Shown in pieces: positions 1 through 11,939 of a stretch of DNA of 64,000 bases. This DNA is from Isoetes taiwanensis (taxonomy: Eukaryota; Streptophyta; Lycopodiopsida; Isoetales; Isoetaceae), in the NCBI GenBank assembly GCA_021234155.1, contig JAJEKV010000009.1, positions 10,670,546 to 10,734,545 on the forward strand, given 5' to 3'. Each line of letters opens with the position of its first letter. Position 1 is the stretch's first letter. Position numbers and translations under genes: made by a program. The notes below the pieces were generated by a model. It worked only from the letters and a program-made list of their open reading frames with translations, was not told the origin of the DNA and did no database searches.

Positions 1-2340
1 CGCGGTACCTTGCCAGGCACCAGGGGGAGATGTTCGGCCTGCTGGACACTCATCCTCGAACCTTTTGGCGCAGAGTTCGAAGGCCAGCCAGCCCTCTGAG
101 GGGACATCACACCCGTTGGGAGCGTACTTGCAAAGGCTCTATGACCCACCGGGCGTACACCCCATACCCCCAGAAGGATGGCCCCCATTGGTTCTCGCAG
201 GAGGATGTTGTGGAGGGCACGCAGCAGTGGCTAATGGGAAGGCGGTGACCTCGATGGTATGCGGGCGATTACTCCAATGGGCGGGCGGTTAAATTGGTGC
301 CGATCCTCACTACCCCGTTCAAAAAAGCATTGCGGAAGGTTTCCCACGACGATAAACCAAGGTTGTCCCCATTCACACGAAATCATTTAACACTTTCCTA
401 CCAATTACGGGACGATCATGGTCGAATTCAATATTTGCCAAACTGTTGGTCGGCATTCTCGAGCAGCAGCTTGACCCGGGGCGGGAGGCGGCCAGATGTG
501 CGAACAAATTCCCACAAGCGTGGCTTTAGACCCCGCCACTCAACGATTGACCATATCTTTCCACCGTGGGGGCGATTGAAGACAAGCAAAACCATCGGCG
601 AGGACTTGTATTGCCGCTTTGTGGACTTCTCAACGGAAGGCTTTCGATACGGTCCCCCGAAAAGCCGTAGGCTAGATCTAGCGTTAATCGGGGCCGCCAT
701 AACATTGTCGCGAATGCCATATACAAGGCTATATGAGAGTTGTTTTGGCGGGGATGCGTACCGGCGGGCCAAGCATTCACCAATGAGGTATCGTGGTCCG
801 GGGTATTACGCTGCCCCCTCTCACCAACACTTTTTGGCCTCTACATTGACCGGTTAGAGTTCGGCTTCATCGAGCATGGGGGATGGCATGACGGCTTTTG
901 CACCGTGATCAGTCATCCGCCAAACTCATCTATGCAGATGATGTTGACCTTCCGCCCACACCCCGAAGCTATGCGGTCCAAAATCTGATGCCCTAGACAC
1001 CTTCTCGCCAAAGCTATGGGATATGCGTGAATCGGCCAAGACCGGGTCATTCTCATATCCTCTTCACGCCACCCACGCCTCCTACACTCACATATCGAGG
1101 ACAGCCTGTGGAGGTCACGCCCACCTACAAGTACCTAGGGGTGGAGATCCCCTCCTCGCCTGTTGGGAGGCGCCCATTCGCTTTGGCTTACGCCAGGCCG
1201 AAAGCGCTTTTATGCCATGTAGAACAATAGTCACCGTGCGTAGCTCTATGATTGGGGCCATCACCACATCTGTTTGCGCTTAGTCGAGCCCGTCCCTTCC
1301 AGACGGGTCGAGGTTTGGGGCCCGGCCATTATTTGGCGACTGGAATGACTTGAAGCAGTGCATAAGGCATTTTGGCACGGGCACTTGGGGTGAAACCTTC
1401 AGTCCCCTATCGATTCTGGCGCATGAAATCGATTCTTGCCACCGATTCAGGCAGCCCTTGATAGACACATCGCCTATTTTCGAAAAGTGGTTAATATGGG
1501 TGATACTGGCTCCCACGCGGCTTACGCCAGGCAATGGGCTGCGGCTCTCATGGGCCTGTTGGAGGGGTAAGAGAGCTTTTATGGTTCGCCCGGATGAAAC
1601 GTCAATTTGCACATCGTCGCAAAATGGACCGCAGGGCCGATCGTGGATGCCATCTTGATCTCGGGCGCTTGCTTCCTTGGCAAGCTCACGGGACCCCGGC
1701 GCTCTAGAGCAGGTCAAAATGGCCCATTACAAGGAGCACATCAACCCGCGTTGGCCGGGGCCCAAAATACCTCTACCTGAGTTCCCGGCTGCCCCGGAAA
1801 AGCGCTTGACTCATTGCCTCCATTCGCGACATGTGCCCACCATCTCCGCGACGAGATGGGCGAGGGATTGGGAGCCCCGCCAGATGTGCTCATCCGGGTT
1901 TGTCAAAATAAAAGCCATTGAGGATGAGTCTCACACTTTCCGTGAGTTGCCCGGCGTTCGGTCGGATCCCGCCAGATCGTTTCCTTAGTAATGCGGCGGA
2001 CTTGCCCCTACATTTGCTGATGAACACACCGTCCGTACGGGCTCTGGGGTCGTATATTTAGGAGGTACTGGATCTGCGAGCCCACCTTTGCCCCCGCCTG
2101 GCTGCTCGCTGATCAGGCACTATGGGTATGTTACATGAGTGTATATATTTGTGTGTTTTTGCATTTCGTATATTGGAATAGTTTGTCAGCAGGCTGATTG
2201 CTGCCACGGTTTTTCCCTCGAAAACCCTTCGGGGCGGGGGGTTTTTAATCCGAGTAGTAATCCGCTTGCTGCGCTTTTGTATTGGGTCCCATAGACCGAT
2301 TGGTCTCCGTGGACGATAAAAATATCTTCCTTCCTTCCTT
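1..2340 (+). mobile_element. LINE-A non-LTR retrotransposon, 3' part, frame-broken
   Basis: This is a relic of a non-LTR retrotransposon whose reverse transcriptase copied its own RNA into nicked chromosomal DNA. Reading across frames gives, in order: a linker with FSQEDVVEGTQQ near 195-230, VPILTTPF near 297-320, the RT block GFRPRHSTIDHIF near 521-559, FVDF near 628, a PLSPTLFGLYIDRLE block near 820-862, a YLGVEIPS block near 1130-1155, and a C-terminal Cys/His-like tail around 1740-1990. Frame changes are frequent, so no full protein can be made. The conserved 3' untranslated end (about 2090-2325) recurs in reverse orientation at 49087-49600 and 5030-5095, which fixes the family and its 3' terminus. 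The region is clearly more GC-rich than the DNA that follows. The 5' end lies outside the window. The clade (jockey- or R4-like) is a guess. Confidence 0.85.
294..1990 (+). pseudogene. LINE-A reverse transcriptase coding region, several frameshifts
   Basis: The longest open piece is 294-857 (187 codons); later pieces lie at 1023-1230 and 1677-1988 in other frames. Conserved RT residues appear in at least three frames, so several small indels have accumulated. A YADD-like catalytic core is blurred near 925-960, where a tyrosine codon and GATGATG can be read (...IYADDV... across a frame change). The C-terminal part, with EDESHTF and a following Arg-rich stretch near 1915-1980, matches the Cys/His tail that ends many LINE ORF2 proteins. 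It is inactive as read. Confidence 0.75.
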
Positions 2341-2600
2341 CCTTCCTTTACTTGATGTCCTTTTTTCCTTTCCTTTTCGCCTCCTTTTTTCTTTTTCCTT
2401 TTCCATACCATTTTTCCTTCCCCTTTTCCCCTTCCTTATCCTTTCCCTCTTCCTCTTTTTCCGATGCCTTTTATCCTTCTCTTTTTTCCATTTGCTTCAT
2501 TTTTCCCCTTTCTTCACACTTTTCCTTTTTTCCGTCCCCTTTCTCCTTCTTTTTTCTCCTTTCCTTCTTCCACTCTTTCTCGTGCCTTTTCATCAAATAT
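2325..2600 (+). repeat. TTCC microsatellite grading into a pyrimidine tract
   Basis: The LINE-A 3' end runs directly into about five TTCC units (2328-2348) and then about 250 bases of almost pure C/T. The open frames here, rich in Phe, Leu and Ser, are an artefact of composition. The same TTCC (GGAA) tail terminates the other two LINE-A copies, so the tract probably grew from the element's tail. Confidence 0.85.
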
Positions 2601-2984
2601 ATAGATGAGAATACGACGGGCCTCGTACTGCCCAGCCTGCCCATGACTAGTAATGGACCAGCCATGGACAGACACATAAGTTTATGAAAAATATTAGCTG
2701 TATAAGAGAGTCATAAAGGAAGTTAAGAGGTCCCATCCACAACTGAAAAAATTATTAAGGTTCCTCAAAGCCCAAAATCAGTTTCCAAAGTGTCAGCTCT
2801 ATGTTTTTTTCTTTTCATACATGTAAATAATGCTGAAGCGAATTAATTTAAAGCGAACTTTCTCCGACCAGAAGTAAAAAAAACTTTTGTCCCCTCCAGT
2901 TCCACATCTTGGTAAGCAATTTGTTCCAAAGATCACTTAGTTATCTGGGTATTTTGAGTGACAAAATGTATAGCTTTGAATTGA

Positions 2985-3110
2985 TGACATATTCAACAAA
3001 ACTTGGATTTAGTCAGATTTAGTAAATAACACTTTAATGATTTCTCTATAGGATTATATGTATTGTTTAAGTCTTCTTAATTTTAATAATTTATATAAGT
3101 TATAGCTGTA
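2985..3110 (+). repeat. Diverged copy of the terminal repeat seen at 26335-26455
   Basis: The stretch starting at GATGACATATTCAACAAAAC aligns by eye along about 115 bases with the left inverted repeat at 26335-26455 and the reverse complement of 27790-27910. Landmarks are CAGATTTAGTAAATAA and TTATATGTATTG. I found no partner arm nearby, so this is a single terminal repeat or a truncated element. Confidence 0.5.
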
Positions 3111-3129
3111 TAATTTAAAAAGCTCTTGT

Positions 3130-4285
3130 GACAATAACGAGAATGCCCCAAGAATGGCCCGTGCATGATAAATTATATGTCGAGGATGGCCAAAAGCATA
3201 GCCACATTAAACATAAAGCATGTCATTGCAGCAGAGATAACTCGTGGGCCTCCGTTATGAGCTATAGTTTCCAGGCAAGACAAAACTATTTGTTGGTGGG
3301 ATAATATGCCTAAAGGACTTCAAGACATACATAATGGTAATATTTTCAGAAAGTGAGAGACATTTAATTATTTACAACAAGAGATAATGTTCTGAGCAGA
3401 GCAGAGACTCTAGCAAGTTGTCCCAGTTTAGATTGTCTGGATCACATAGTTTGCCTCCTCATGTTCCCGTAACTGAGCATCAAAAAGCAAGGACAATCCA
3501 GAAGGAGACGACTCTTAACACTAGAGTTGTTACTGGAACTATTCTGGGTTCATCCACCATAATTGGTCCAGCATACCCTCTGCCACTTAAACCCAGGTAC
3601 CTAACAAGAGAAATTTCCATTTCACAAGATACCACCACTTTTGGAATCTTCACTCGATTCTTTATGGCCGTGGAGAATTTCATGACCAATAGATTTACTG
3701 ATATGTTGTGGTGATTGCCCAAACCTCATTGAATTCAGCAGTTTTTACGCCAGGCCGGAACTGCATTCTTCAAACTTTCTAGCATAAAGGGGTCCAAACG
3801 TTTCTAAAATTGAAAATAATTTACGTTTTATGATAAAACATGTTGATTTACATGTTTTCATGTTTCGTTGCTATTAGATGGCATTATATGAAGTCGTCAA
3901 ACCATTTTTAGCTCAAAAAAGCTGTTTGAGGTTGTGAATTGTTTCTCCTTTACTATAACAAGTTTTGATGTAAGACTTGCGGCCATAAGTTGTCAACTCT
4001 AAGAGCTATAGTCCAATAATTTTTTGAAATGTCTATAAGTCATGTTGATCTCAATTTTCACTAAAGAAGATTCGATACAGAATCCAGGACAAAAATAGAA
4101 CTAACGTGGTTTAACTAAACTTATATATAAGCTTTCTAAAGGCAATAAATGATGCACTCCATTCATTCCACTTATACATTCATAATAAAGAATTTTATGA
4201 ACTTAAATATGGTGAATAACCATGTATTCTTTACATTTAGAAGTGGTTGCCACTACACAAAATTAGAGTTTAGCTAAGGTAATAA
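3130..4285. other. Intergenic DNA; one unassigned open frame at 3418-3714
   Basis: I see no recognisable gene. The plus strand is open from 3418 (a TTG, not ATG) to 3714 and reads as a non-repetitive, protein-like 98-residue sequence with no motif I recognise. It could be an exon relic. The remainder is AT-rich without clear structure. Confidence 0.3.
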
Positions 4286-4289
4286 TACA

Positions 4290-4780
4290 AAAAACTCATC
4301 TTTTATGGTAGGCAATATTTTTTATGAATGTCACCCTTCCTTGGCAACATAGATCTTGAATTTCATGTTAAAGTAACATATTATGTACAAGATTTGATTT
4401 AAAATAGACATGGACCATTTCTGGTTTGTACTTAGGCTTGCCATATTTTAAAGCAAGATAGCAGTCTTTTTCAACTCATGATTGACGAAACATGTGATAG
4501 AAGTTTAAAATATAGTTTGTATCGTCTTAGTGCAAAACACACGATGAAATCTTCTTATTTTTTACTATCATAAACTTAGTACATGTGTTTGCTGCTTAAG
4601 AGTTCCTACTTTAGGTATAATAATAGTAACTTTAGCTTGTCTTTCATGATAGACTATAATTTTTATGGGTTCAAGCTTCATTGGCAACATAGATCTCCAA
4701 TTTGATGTTAAAAATAACATACTACTATATGTAAAATTTGAATATAAATTGGCATGGACCATTATGGTTCACAATTAACG
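4290..4780 (+). repeat. Direct duplication, about 340 bp apart
   Basis: Two diverged copies (about 4336-4430 and 4676-4772) share TTGGCAACATAGATCT, a TTTGATTTAAAATA-like middle and GCATGGACCATT. Their flanks also match loosely, so the duplicated unit is roughly 150 bases. No coding content was recognised. Confidence 0.65.
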
Positions 4781-5029
4781 AATTGGGTATAGAATTAAAT
4801 CTCTCTAATTATGATTACCAATTTTATTTATTGTTCATTTGTCACTTATACAATGATATGGCAATTTTCTACCTTCTCTAACATAATTTTTGGAAGGGTG
4901 AGTGGAGATTCATATAGGTTCAGTTTGCTTGTGCTTCAACTTTACCATTAAATAATGCAATTCTAGCAACCAACTAATTAAGATGAGGATGTTCTGGCTT
5001 CTTGAATGATCATAAGCCATGTGGACCAG

Positions 5030-5095
5030 CAATGGAAGGAAGGAAGGAAGAAAATTTTAACGTCCACGGAACCCAATCGGGTTATGGGAAACATA
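5030..5095 (-). mobile_element. LINE-A 3' end, extremely 5'-truncated
   Basis: GGAAGGAAGGAAGGAAG is followed by a TTTTAACGTCCACGGA-like block and CCCAATCGGGTTATGGGA. This is the reverse complement of the LINE-A terminus at about 2270-2345. Only about 60 bases remain, as expected when target-primed reverse transcription stops early. Confidence 0.75.
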
Positions 5096-5099
5096 CATA

Positions 5100-8000
5100 G
5101 CAGTCTATCTTTATTTTTCATAGTTCTAGCTTTTTATATTTGTTTTTCATTCTTTTGCATTGCTTCCACAACTTGAGAAGATAAAAAATACAAGTTTTGA
5201 GTTCACCATTCAATACATAGGTTTATGAAATCCATGGAACGCGTACTCTAACAGATAACTTGGAATGAACACTAGAAAGTTTATGCTAAACCTCAAGATC
5301 AGGAGCATTGATTATTTTTAATGAATAGATTAGCTCATGAGGTGCTTATATCCCGCAATTGAAACTGAAATTGATTAACATGAGGGAGTTCTTAATTTTA
5401 AAAAGAAGGTGTACCGGTAATGGTTTCGTGTATCTGAACCTTTCTTGATTTCTTGAAAACAAACGCTATGGCTTTTTTTACGTGTTTGTTTTGGGATGAT
5501 TCCATATCGTGGTAACCTTTCATAATGTGATTTTTTTTTGGATGACTTTGAATCATTTTACTCCTATATAGACATAAGTTATCATTCACTTGTAATTGAA
5601 AAAATAAAAGAAAATCAAAACCTCATCATCAAGGCTAATGGACATTTTTCTTAGATAAAGCAAGTTGTCTAATACTTATATTCAAAATTTTGGGTCAAAA
5701 TTCATTTTCCTATAAAAGTTAGAGATTTGATTTGGGAACAGCTTTCTGGAAACCAGTATTGGTTCACAGAAGACAAGCAAGATTTTGACCCCCATGTTCA
5801 AACAACCCTATCTCCCTTCTTAGACCTCGGATTGAGGTGCAGTTTTTTGTGTCTTACTCTCTAACTCGTGTAGAAAAATACAAAAATAATGAAAAAAATC
5901 ATAAAAATCATCTTACCGAGACAGTTTTACTTTATCTAAACATGTAGCGAAACAGACTTGACCCCCTTGGGTTTACCTAAGTGTAACTCTCATAAATGGG
6001 GACCAATAGATTTTTAGGTATTTTTCCCATGCAATGTGACTGCTATATATTAACATATAAGAAGGGTTTGACTGATTATTGAACCTTTGATTTTATATGA
6101 ATTTTAAAGCAAACAGTGCAAATGCACCTTTTCTGGTTCATCATGTGACGACTCTAGTGTTAAAAAGTTGTGAAGGATGAACAAAATCCATGATTTTATT
6201 TGGTGTCTTTTTCATTTGATGCCACAGTGCCAGGCAGGTCAAAAAAAATTCTTTTAGTAATCTAGGTTGATTTTTATATATGCTGATATCATGGGTTTAT
6301 GTGTGTGACAAGATACAATTAGGTTCATTTCTGTCCAAGCTAAGCCACTTGCATTTTTTCTTTTTTTGAAGGACGGAAGCAAAAAAATTTATTAATCAGA
6401 TGTGAAAAGTACAGGATTTATCTGTCTCGTCTAACAGGAGCACGAGCCTGAGCACAATGTACTCATGCAAGAATAGAAGACTAGCTGAAAGAACAAATTT
6501 GAAGATGTTGAATCCAAGCCATTTGCATTTGTTTTATCTGTATCTTTTTATCTGCTAGTTTTGCATGCTTAGCAGCCGCTTAACTTCACAGCTATAATTG
6601 ATACTTTCAGGCTCAATCCAAGAAATTACTTGCACTTACCTCTGTGTGGTTGCATTAATTTCTAGTCGTATATCGGTCTTACTCACCATTATATTGGTAT
6701 TTTCGCATAGGCATTTCTGGTTTACAATTCTATGACATCTGTATAGTCCTAATCCAAACGAAATTCTAGCTAGACCAAGTTAAAATTCAATCCAATATTT
6801 AACTTTGGAATCTTGCATTCTCCACGTTAAAACATTTTGTCTATTTCAGGTGTTGTGCCTAGACTGTTGTTTTGTTCTGTCAATCACAAAAAAGGAAATA
6901 TTCAAAATGGAAACTCTTCTTTCCAATAATGCAACACGTAACAGGACCAGACGAGTCCGACATCTAAAGGATGCAGCCTGGGTCTTTTCCAATGCTCGAC
7001 TCTAGAAGTATTAAAAAATGTGCAGAATGAATTTATATCCGGTGGATGGAGAAGTTCTAAAAAATAATGGTTATCTTCTAGTTGCTAGAGAAATATCTAA
7101 CTAGCTAAGTATTTCAACATTTTTTTTCTACTAAAATGCTCACAAAATCTAGGACTATCTACATTGAATTTTAGACATATATTCACAAAATGTTTTGAGT
7201 ACAACGAATTTGGAAGTACGGAACCTTTAAGAATCTTACTTTGACGAAATGTTAAAGGGAATGTTCACGCATGTCAGGTAGGTCATTCCCAATATTTTTT
7301 GTAGATTAGTTAAATCCTCAGTACTGATTAACGATGTGCAGCTAGTTATGTGGTACAGTTGATATAACGTGGGTAAATTTGACCAAAAGCATAAACTAGC
7401 TATTATCCAAATGGTGCAGGTCACAAATTTTCAGGGCACCGCAAAGGGCATGCACATAAATCAAATCATGGTAATGACATTGATACAGAAAATGTTTTTT
7501 TATGGTATTTAAAAATGCTAACAAATCAGTTGACCCAATTGACACCAATTTAATGTAGCAACTTATATGATGCTAGTCCTGTTCATGAAATTGATGGCGA
7601 TGAAGCTATTGAAATTGGTGTTAATTAGAGGAATAATAGTAGAGAAATAATGAAATTAAGCATGTCAAATTGTAATTGGTAAAACTTGGACACTTTATTG
7701 ACTCTATCTTAAAAAAATATTAGCCTTTCAAACTTTCATTTGAAGTTTGAAGTGTGTCAATACCTGAATCAAAGTTCTTTATGCTACTGAAACATGTTTT
7801 TGAATATTTAGAAGGCATCATCTATGCTCTTCTTTAAGGGAATCAACAAATGATTTCATGCTTTATGTGGAGGTACTCTTAGAGATTAATTTCTTGCTTC
7901 TAAATTGTCTTGGTATTTCGTCTTTATATTTATTGATTTATTGGTTTAGGCTTCACTATTGGAATTGGCATTTAATATTTGGATCCTATACTGCACTTAT

Positions 8001-8240
8001 AAGCAGAAGCAATTTCAAGCTCATTGGAGTTGCTAAATGTCTTGCATTAAACGTGTTGTCATCGTGATTATTTTTGGATGGAAGCTGTACAGATTGGTTG
8101 ATGCTCTCACCTGTGATGGAAGTAAAAAATTTTGCAGACTTGGTTGGTGCAAGAGTCTCTAGCTTCTTTTGAAAAAACACGTGCCATCCAAATATGTGGG
8201 CAGGCCATGCTGCCTACACGTTTGGGGCGATAAACAAGTT
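5100..8240. other. AT-rich intergenic DNA without a recognisable gene
   Basis: Both strands carry only short open frames with no family motif. A fragment near 7563-7630 reads NLYDASPVHEIDGDEAIEIG on the plus strand, acidic and protein-like, but stops follow at once. I see nothing else I can support. Confidence 0.5.
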
Positions 8241-8243
8241 TCC

Positions 8244-8500
8244 TCATGTTGCTCAAGGATCGTTTCATAGGGACTTCCCTACATTGTAGTACCATTAATC
8301 AATGGTTATTGTTGTGTTTGAGGGCAAGGAGGATCTTATTTATACCAATGAATTCAAAATATAGTCATAGATTACATACAATTGTTTCTTCAAGAACGAG
8401 CTAGTGTTGCTTGAGGATTGCTTGATAAAGACTTCCCTACGTTGTTGCCATTAATGAATAGTTATATTGTTGTTTGGGGCTAAAATGGATGTTATTTATT
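8244..8500 (+). repeat. Two diverged direct repeats, period about 155 bp
   Basis: Copies at about 8244-8342 and 8397-8500 share GACTTCCCTAC, TTGT(A/T)G..CCATTAAT and a GTTATTTAT-like end. The unit is non-coding as far as I can see. Confidence 0.55.
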
Positions 8501-9186
8501 TATTTCTTCCTTAAATTTGCCATAGTTGTCCTATCTAATGTGACCCTTGCTCATTTCCATCTTAAATTTAATTATCAACTTAGAAATCTACTCCAGATAA
8601 TGATGAGGGTCCCAATAATAACCAATTTCTACATTTCTTAATATATGACTAGCTTTTCAATGTTCAAACGTTTGAGCTACACATTTGCTTTGTTTAAACA
8701 TCCCAAAATTGCCAAGGATAATGGCTTACAACACCATGAAGATGCTCAATGTGGACGTGCCCTTTTATGAAGGGGATCAAAGCGAGATGTTCAGAAAATC
8801 TCATTTATCTCTCTTCTATCATACTATTCTACAAACCAAAAATACTTGATTCTTCATGTTGCCACTGCAAGGAGAACAATCGTTTTACTCTAGCTCCCAC
8901 TAGCTTATGTGGTACCTATTATGGGTCCAAAGACTTCCCACTAGCTATAACAAGGTCAGTATCTTGTTGTTTGTAACTGTTTGTAGAGGTTCAACTCTGG
9001 GGATGTGTGGGTGGCATCTAATAACTATGTAATTGTTTAGAATGTAATTTATACGTCACTTTTTGGTTTCAGTTTTTTGCATCCAAAGATGCCAAAATAT
9101 ACTCTTAAGGCTTGTACAGATGTGCAGCTATTGTATACTTTCCATGGATGTCCCATTTTTAGTTTTAGGTTTTTTGCATCGAACGA

Positions 9187-9435
9187 TGTTAGGAATGGTA
9201 AAATGAGTAACGTGATTTATGCTACTATAATTAGTAGTTCCTTAAGTTATGTCCTTAAGTTTAGGAGCTTATGTTTTGGAGGATTCTCAACAGTAGATTC
9301 AGTTAAGCATTTGTATTTAAGTTGAAGCCTTGGAGGCAGAATGTACCGAGTTTTTTTATGAATTACAATAGTTAAAGTTCTTCTGATCATATTGTTTCAA
9401 TGTTCTTGAGTCTATTTCATGCCATAATCTTCATA
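9187..9435 (+). repeat. 5' LTR of the copia element
   Basis: This LTR is 249 bases long, starts TGTTAGGAATGG and matches 13495-13520 plus 14210-14413 closely once the insertion in the 3' LTR is removed. It is short for the superfamily. The differences are scattered substitutions and a small indel near 9255. Confidence 0.9.
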
Positions 9436-9449
9436 GGTTATGGCCCCAC
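9436..9449 (+). promoter_or_regulatory. Putative primer-binding site, half-tRNA type
   Basis: Directly after the 5' LTR comes GGTTATGGCCCCAC. It does not fit the usual TGGTATCAGAGC complement of the 3' end of initiator tRNA-Met. It does resemble the complement of the anticodon arm of the same tRNA (GGGTTATGGGCCCACC, from memory of the plant tRNA), with one internal mismatch. Copia of Drosophila is known to prime from such an internal tRNA fragment. The assignment is inferred. Confidence 0.55.
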
Positions 9450-9569
9450 TGTGATTCTGATCTGTTCGCATCAGTCGCCTCTTGTCATTATCTTGTCATT
9501 AATTGGCTTTAATCTCAAAGTTATTACTTTGTCCTTTCTCTGTCTGCACTATGGATGCTATAGGAACAT

Positions 9570-10410
9570 TGAGTTCTTATGAATGGAGGTTGATCTCAAG
9601 GTTCAACGACTGGAACTTCCAAATCTGGAAGTGGCACATACAAATGATTTTGGAGGACAAGGGACCTATGGGATGTCGTCAAAAATTTTGATCTTCTTCA
9701 TGGTTTTTCAAGTGATCCTGTGTCGGTGTCACTCACTGCTGCTGATAATGCCACTGTTGATGTGGTGCTTGATCGTCCCGCCAAGAAGGTTTTTTGAGAA
9801 GGATCGTAAGGCGAGGTTATGTTCCAGCACGGCTTGTGAAGAATGCAAAGCAATGCATGTGAAGTTTGGAGGATCCTGCTGAGCCATTATGCATCAAACT
9901 TGGCAAGAAATTGACTTCCTCTGCGCAAGAAACTCTATGACCTCCAATTGCAGGAGGGAAATGATTTCATGGAGCACATTTGTCAAATGAAGGATTAACT
10001 TGATGAGTTACAATCCACAGGTGTGGATGTAACCGAGGATGAAAAGATGTGCATGCTTCTGAATAGCTTGCCACAATCCTTTGAAGGTATTGTCATTAAT
10101 ATGGAAGGAAGGCTCTCTAATTATTCCTTTGAGAAGGCGTTGGATCGTTTGAAGGCAGAGGTAATCCGTAAGCAAGGGCATAGGTCCCCAAACACAGATG
10201 CTTTGATGTTTATGGATGCCAAGCGTAAATCGTTTGCAAAGAACCAAAAGAAAGGGAAGTTTGACTGGAACAAAATCACTTGTGTTAGATGCCAAAAAGG
10301 AGGGCATCTCGCCAAAGAGTGTCGAGCGCCGGCCCAAGCCCTGCTTCCAAAGAAACTTCTTAGGCAAATGTAGCCAAAGAGGATAATGTTTCTGTCCATG
10401 AAGATATTTC
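9570..10410 (+). pseudogene. copia gag (nucleocapsid) relic
   Basis: Across frames the Gag body is readable. The best open piece is 10023-10373, with LNSLPQSFEGIVINM typical of the copia UBN2/gag domain, then a basic stretch and the CCHC zinc knuckle CVRCQKGGHLAKEC near 10281-10322, which has the canonical CX2CX4HX4C spacing. The N-terminal half (9583-9990) has at least two frame changes and a stop. Gag would package the element RNA in cytoplasmic particles; this copy cannot. Confidence 0.85.
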
Positions 10411-10488
10411 AGAGGAAGAACAGAGCTTCATGGTTATAGAAGAACTGTATGCTGCGTTGATGCATATCATGGCTTTGATCCAAACTAG

Positions 10489-11660
10489 TACCTAGACTCA
10501 GGTGCAACGAGTCACATGACTCCAAGAAGGGATGTGTTTTCATCTTATCAAGTGCTGAAGGATTCTCGAGTCATCAAGATGGGAGATCATCATACTCAAC
10601 TGGCCATGGGAATAGGTACTATAAGAATGTTCTTTAATAATTCAGTGATATACATGCATAATGTTCTTCATGTGCCCGGGCTGTACAAGAATCTTCTAGC
10701 TATCAACAAGATCACAGATGATATGAAGTTAAACTTACATCAAATGGATGTGAAATCATTGACACATGCAGGTGGAGCAACTAGATTTGGCAATCTATAT
10801 CAAGTTGAAGGAGTCTTGGCACATGTTGAGAGTGCAAATATGGTTGTAGACCCCCCCACTGAAGAAACTTCATGGCATCATCGTCTTGCATGCAAAAAGA
10901 TCAAGATATTGAAACAAAAAGGATTAATTAAGGGAACCGGGATATCAAAGGTTCCTTGCAATTCTTGCATGCCGGAAAAAATAACAAGGCTCAATTTCCT
11001 CTGTCAACATCTCATGTATCAAAAAGGCTGGCATTAATTCACACGGATCTGTGTGGACCCGTGAATCCTCCAACCACTTCTGGTTCCAGGTAGTTCTTGG
11101 TGTTCTTAGATGATTTTTCAAGATATATCTCTGTTTTTATTTTGAAAACCAAAGATCAATGCTTCGAAAACTTCAAAGTCTTTAAAGACGCATTGAGAAG
11201 CAAACAGGAGAATAGATCATTATTGTACGTGCAGATAATGGAGGAGAATTCTGTTCTAAAGCTTTTGAGGATTTCTTGATCATTAATGCTATCCAGCATC
11301 AATTGTCAACAACCTATAGCCCTGAGCAAAATGGCAAGGCAGAAAGGGTCAATAGGAGTCTCATAGTGATGGCAAGAGCTCTGCTGATTGCATTGAATGT
11401 TCCTACAATGTACTGGGGGGAAGCCATTACCACTACAGCTTTTCTCATGAATCATGTGCCACATACTAGCCTAGATTTTCAGATTCCTCTTACTTCATGG
11501 TCAGGTAAGATACCATCATTGAAACAATTGAAAGTATTTGGATGTAGAGCTTTTGTTAGAATTCCTATTGCTTCTGGGAAAATGGATACCAAGGCATGTT
11601 CCTACATGTTTTTGGATATTGCTCAAACAGAAAGGCTTTTAGATTTCTTGACTTGGATAC
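10489..11660 (+). pseudogene. copia protease and integrase relic
   Basis: The aspartic protease active site DSGATSHM is intact at 10495-10518. The integrase zinc domain follows near 10870-10975 (HHRL...C..C), then the core: HTDLCGPVNPP near 11040-11070, DDFSR near 11105, ADNGGEF near 11235-11255 in another frame, and YSPEQNGKAERVNR near 11314-11355, which holds the catalytic Glu. The three catalytic acidic residues can all be located but lie in different frames. Pieces 10516-11037, 11097-11279 and 11276-11674 are the open segments. Integrase would join the cDNA to the chromosome. Confidence 0.88.
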
Positions 11661-11939
11661 CAACAAACTTGTGATCAATTGCCATGCCAACTTCAATGAA
11701 TTTGAGCCTTGTTTTCCCAAAAGCCACAGTTCTGTTGATACCTTCATCATCATTTCAGAAGAGATGCCAAATTTGCCTACAGTCTCTTTGCCTTCAGCTT
11801 TGTCTACATCTCCTGTTAATATCGAGATAAGCTCATCAGATGACCATGAGGTCACAAATCTTTCATCAGAAGAATTAACCATTGATGATGGAGGGATGCC
11901 TTTTGTTGATCTTGAGAAATATGTGCCAAATGATCGTCC

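Noticed and set aside
2282-2687. Hydrophobic Phe/Leu/Ser-rich open frames on the plus strand and a Lys/Glu-rich one on the minus strand
   Set aside because: They translate a C/T-only tract, so the apparent membrane protein is compositional.
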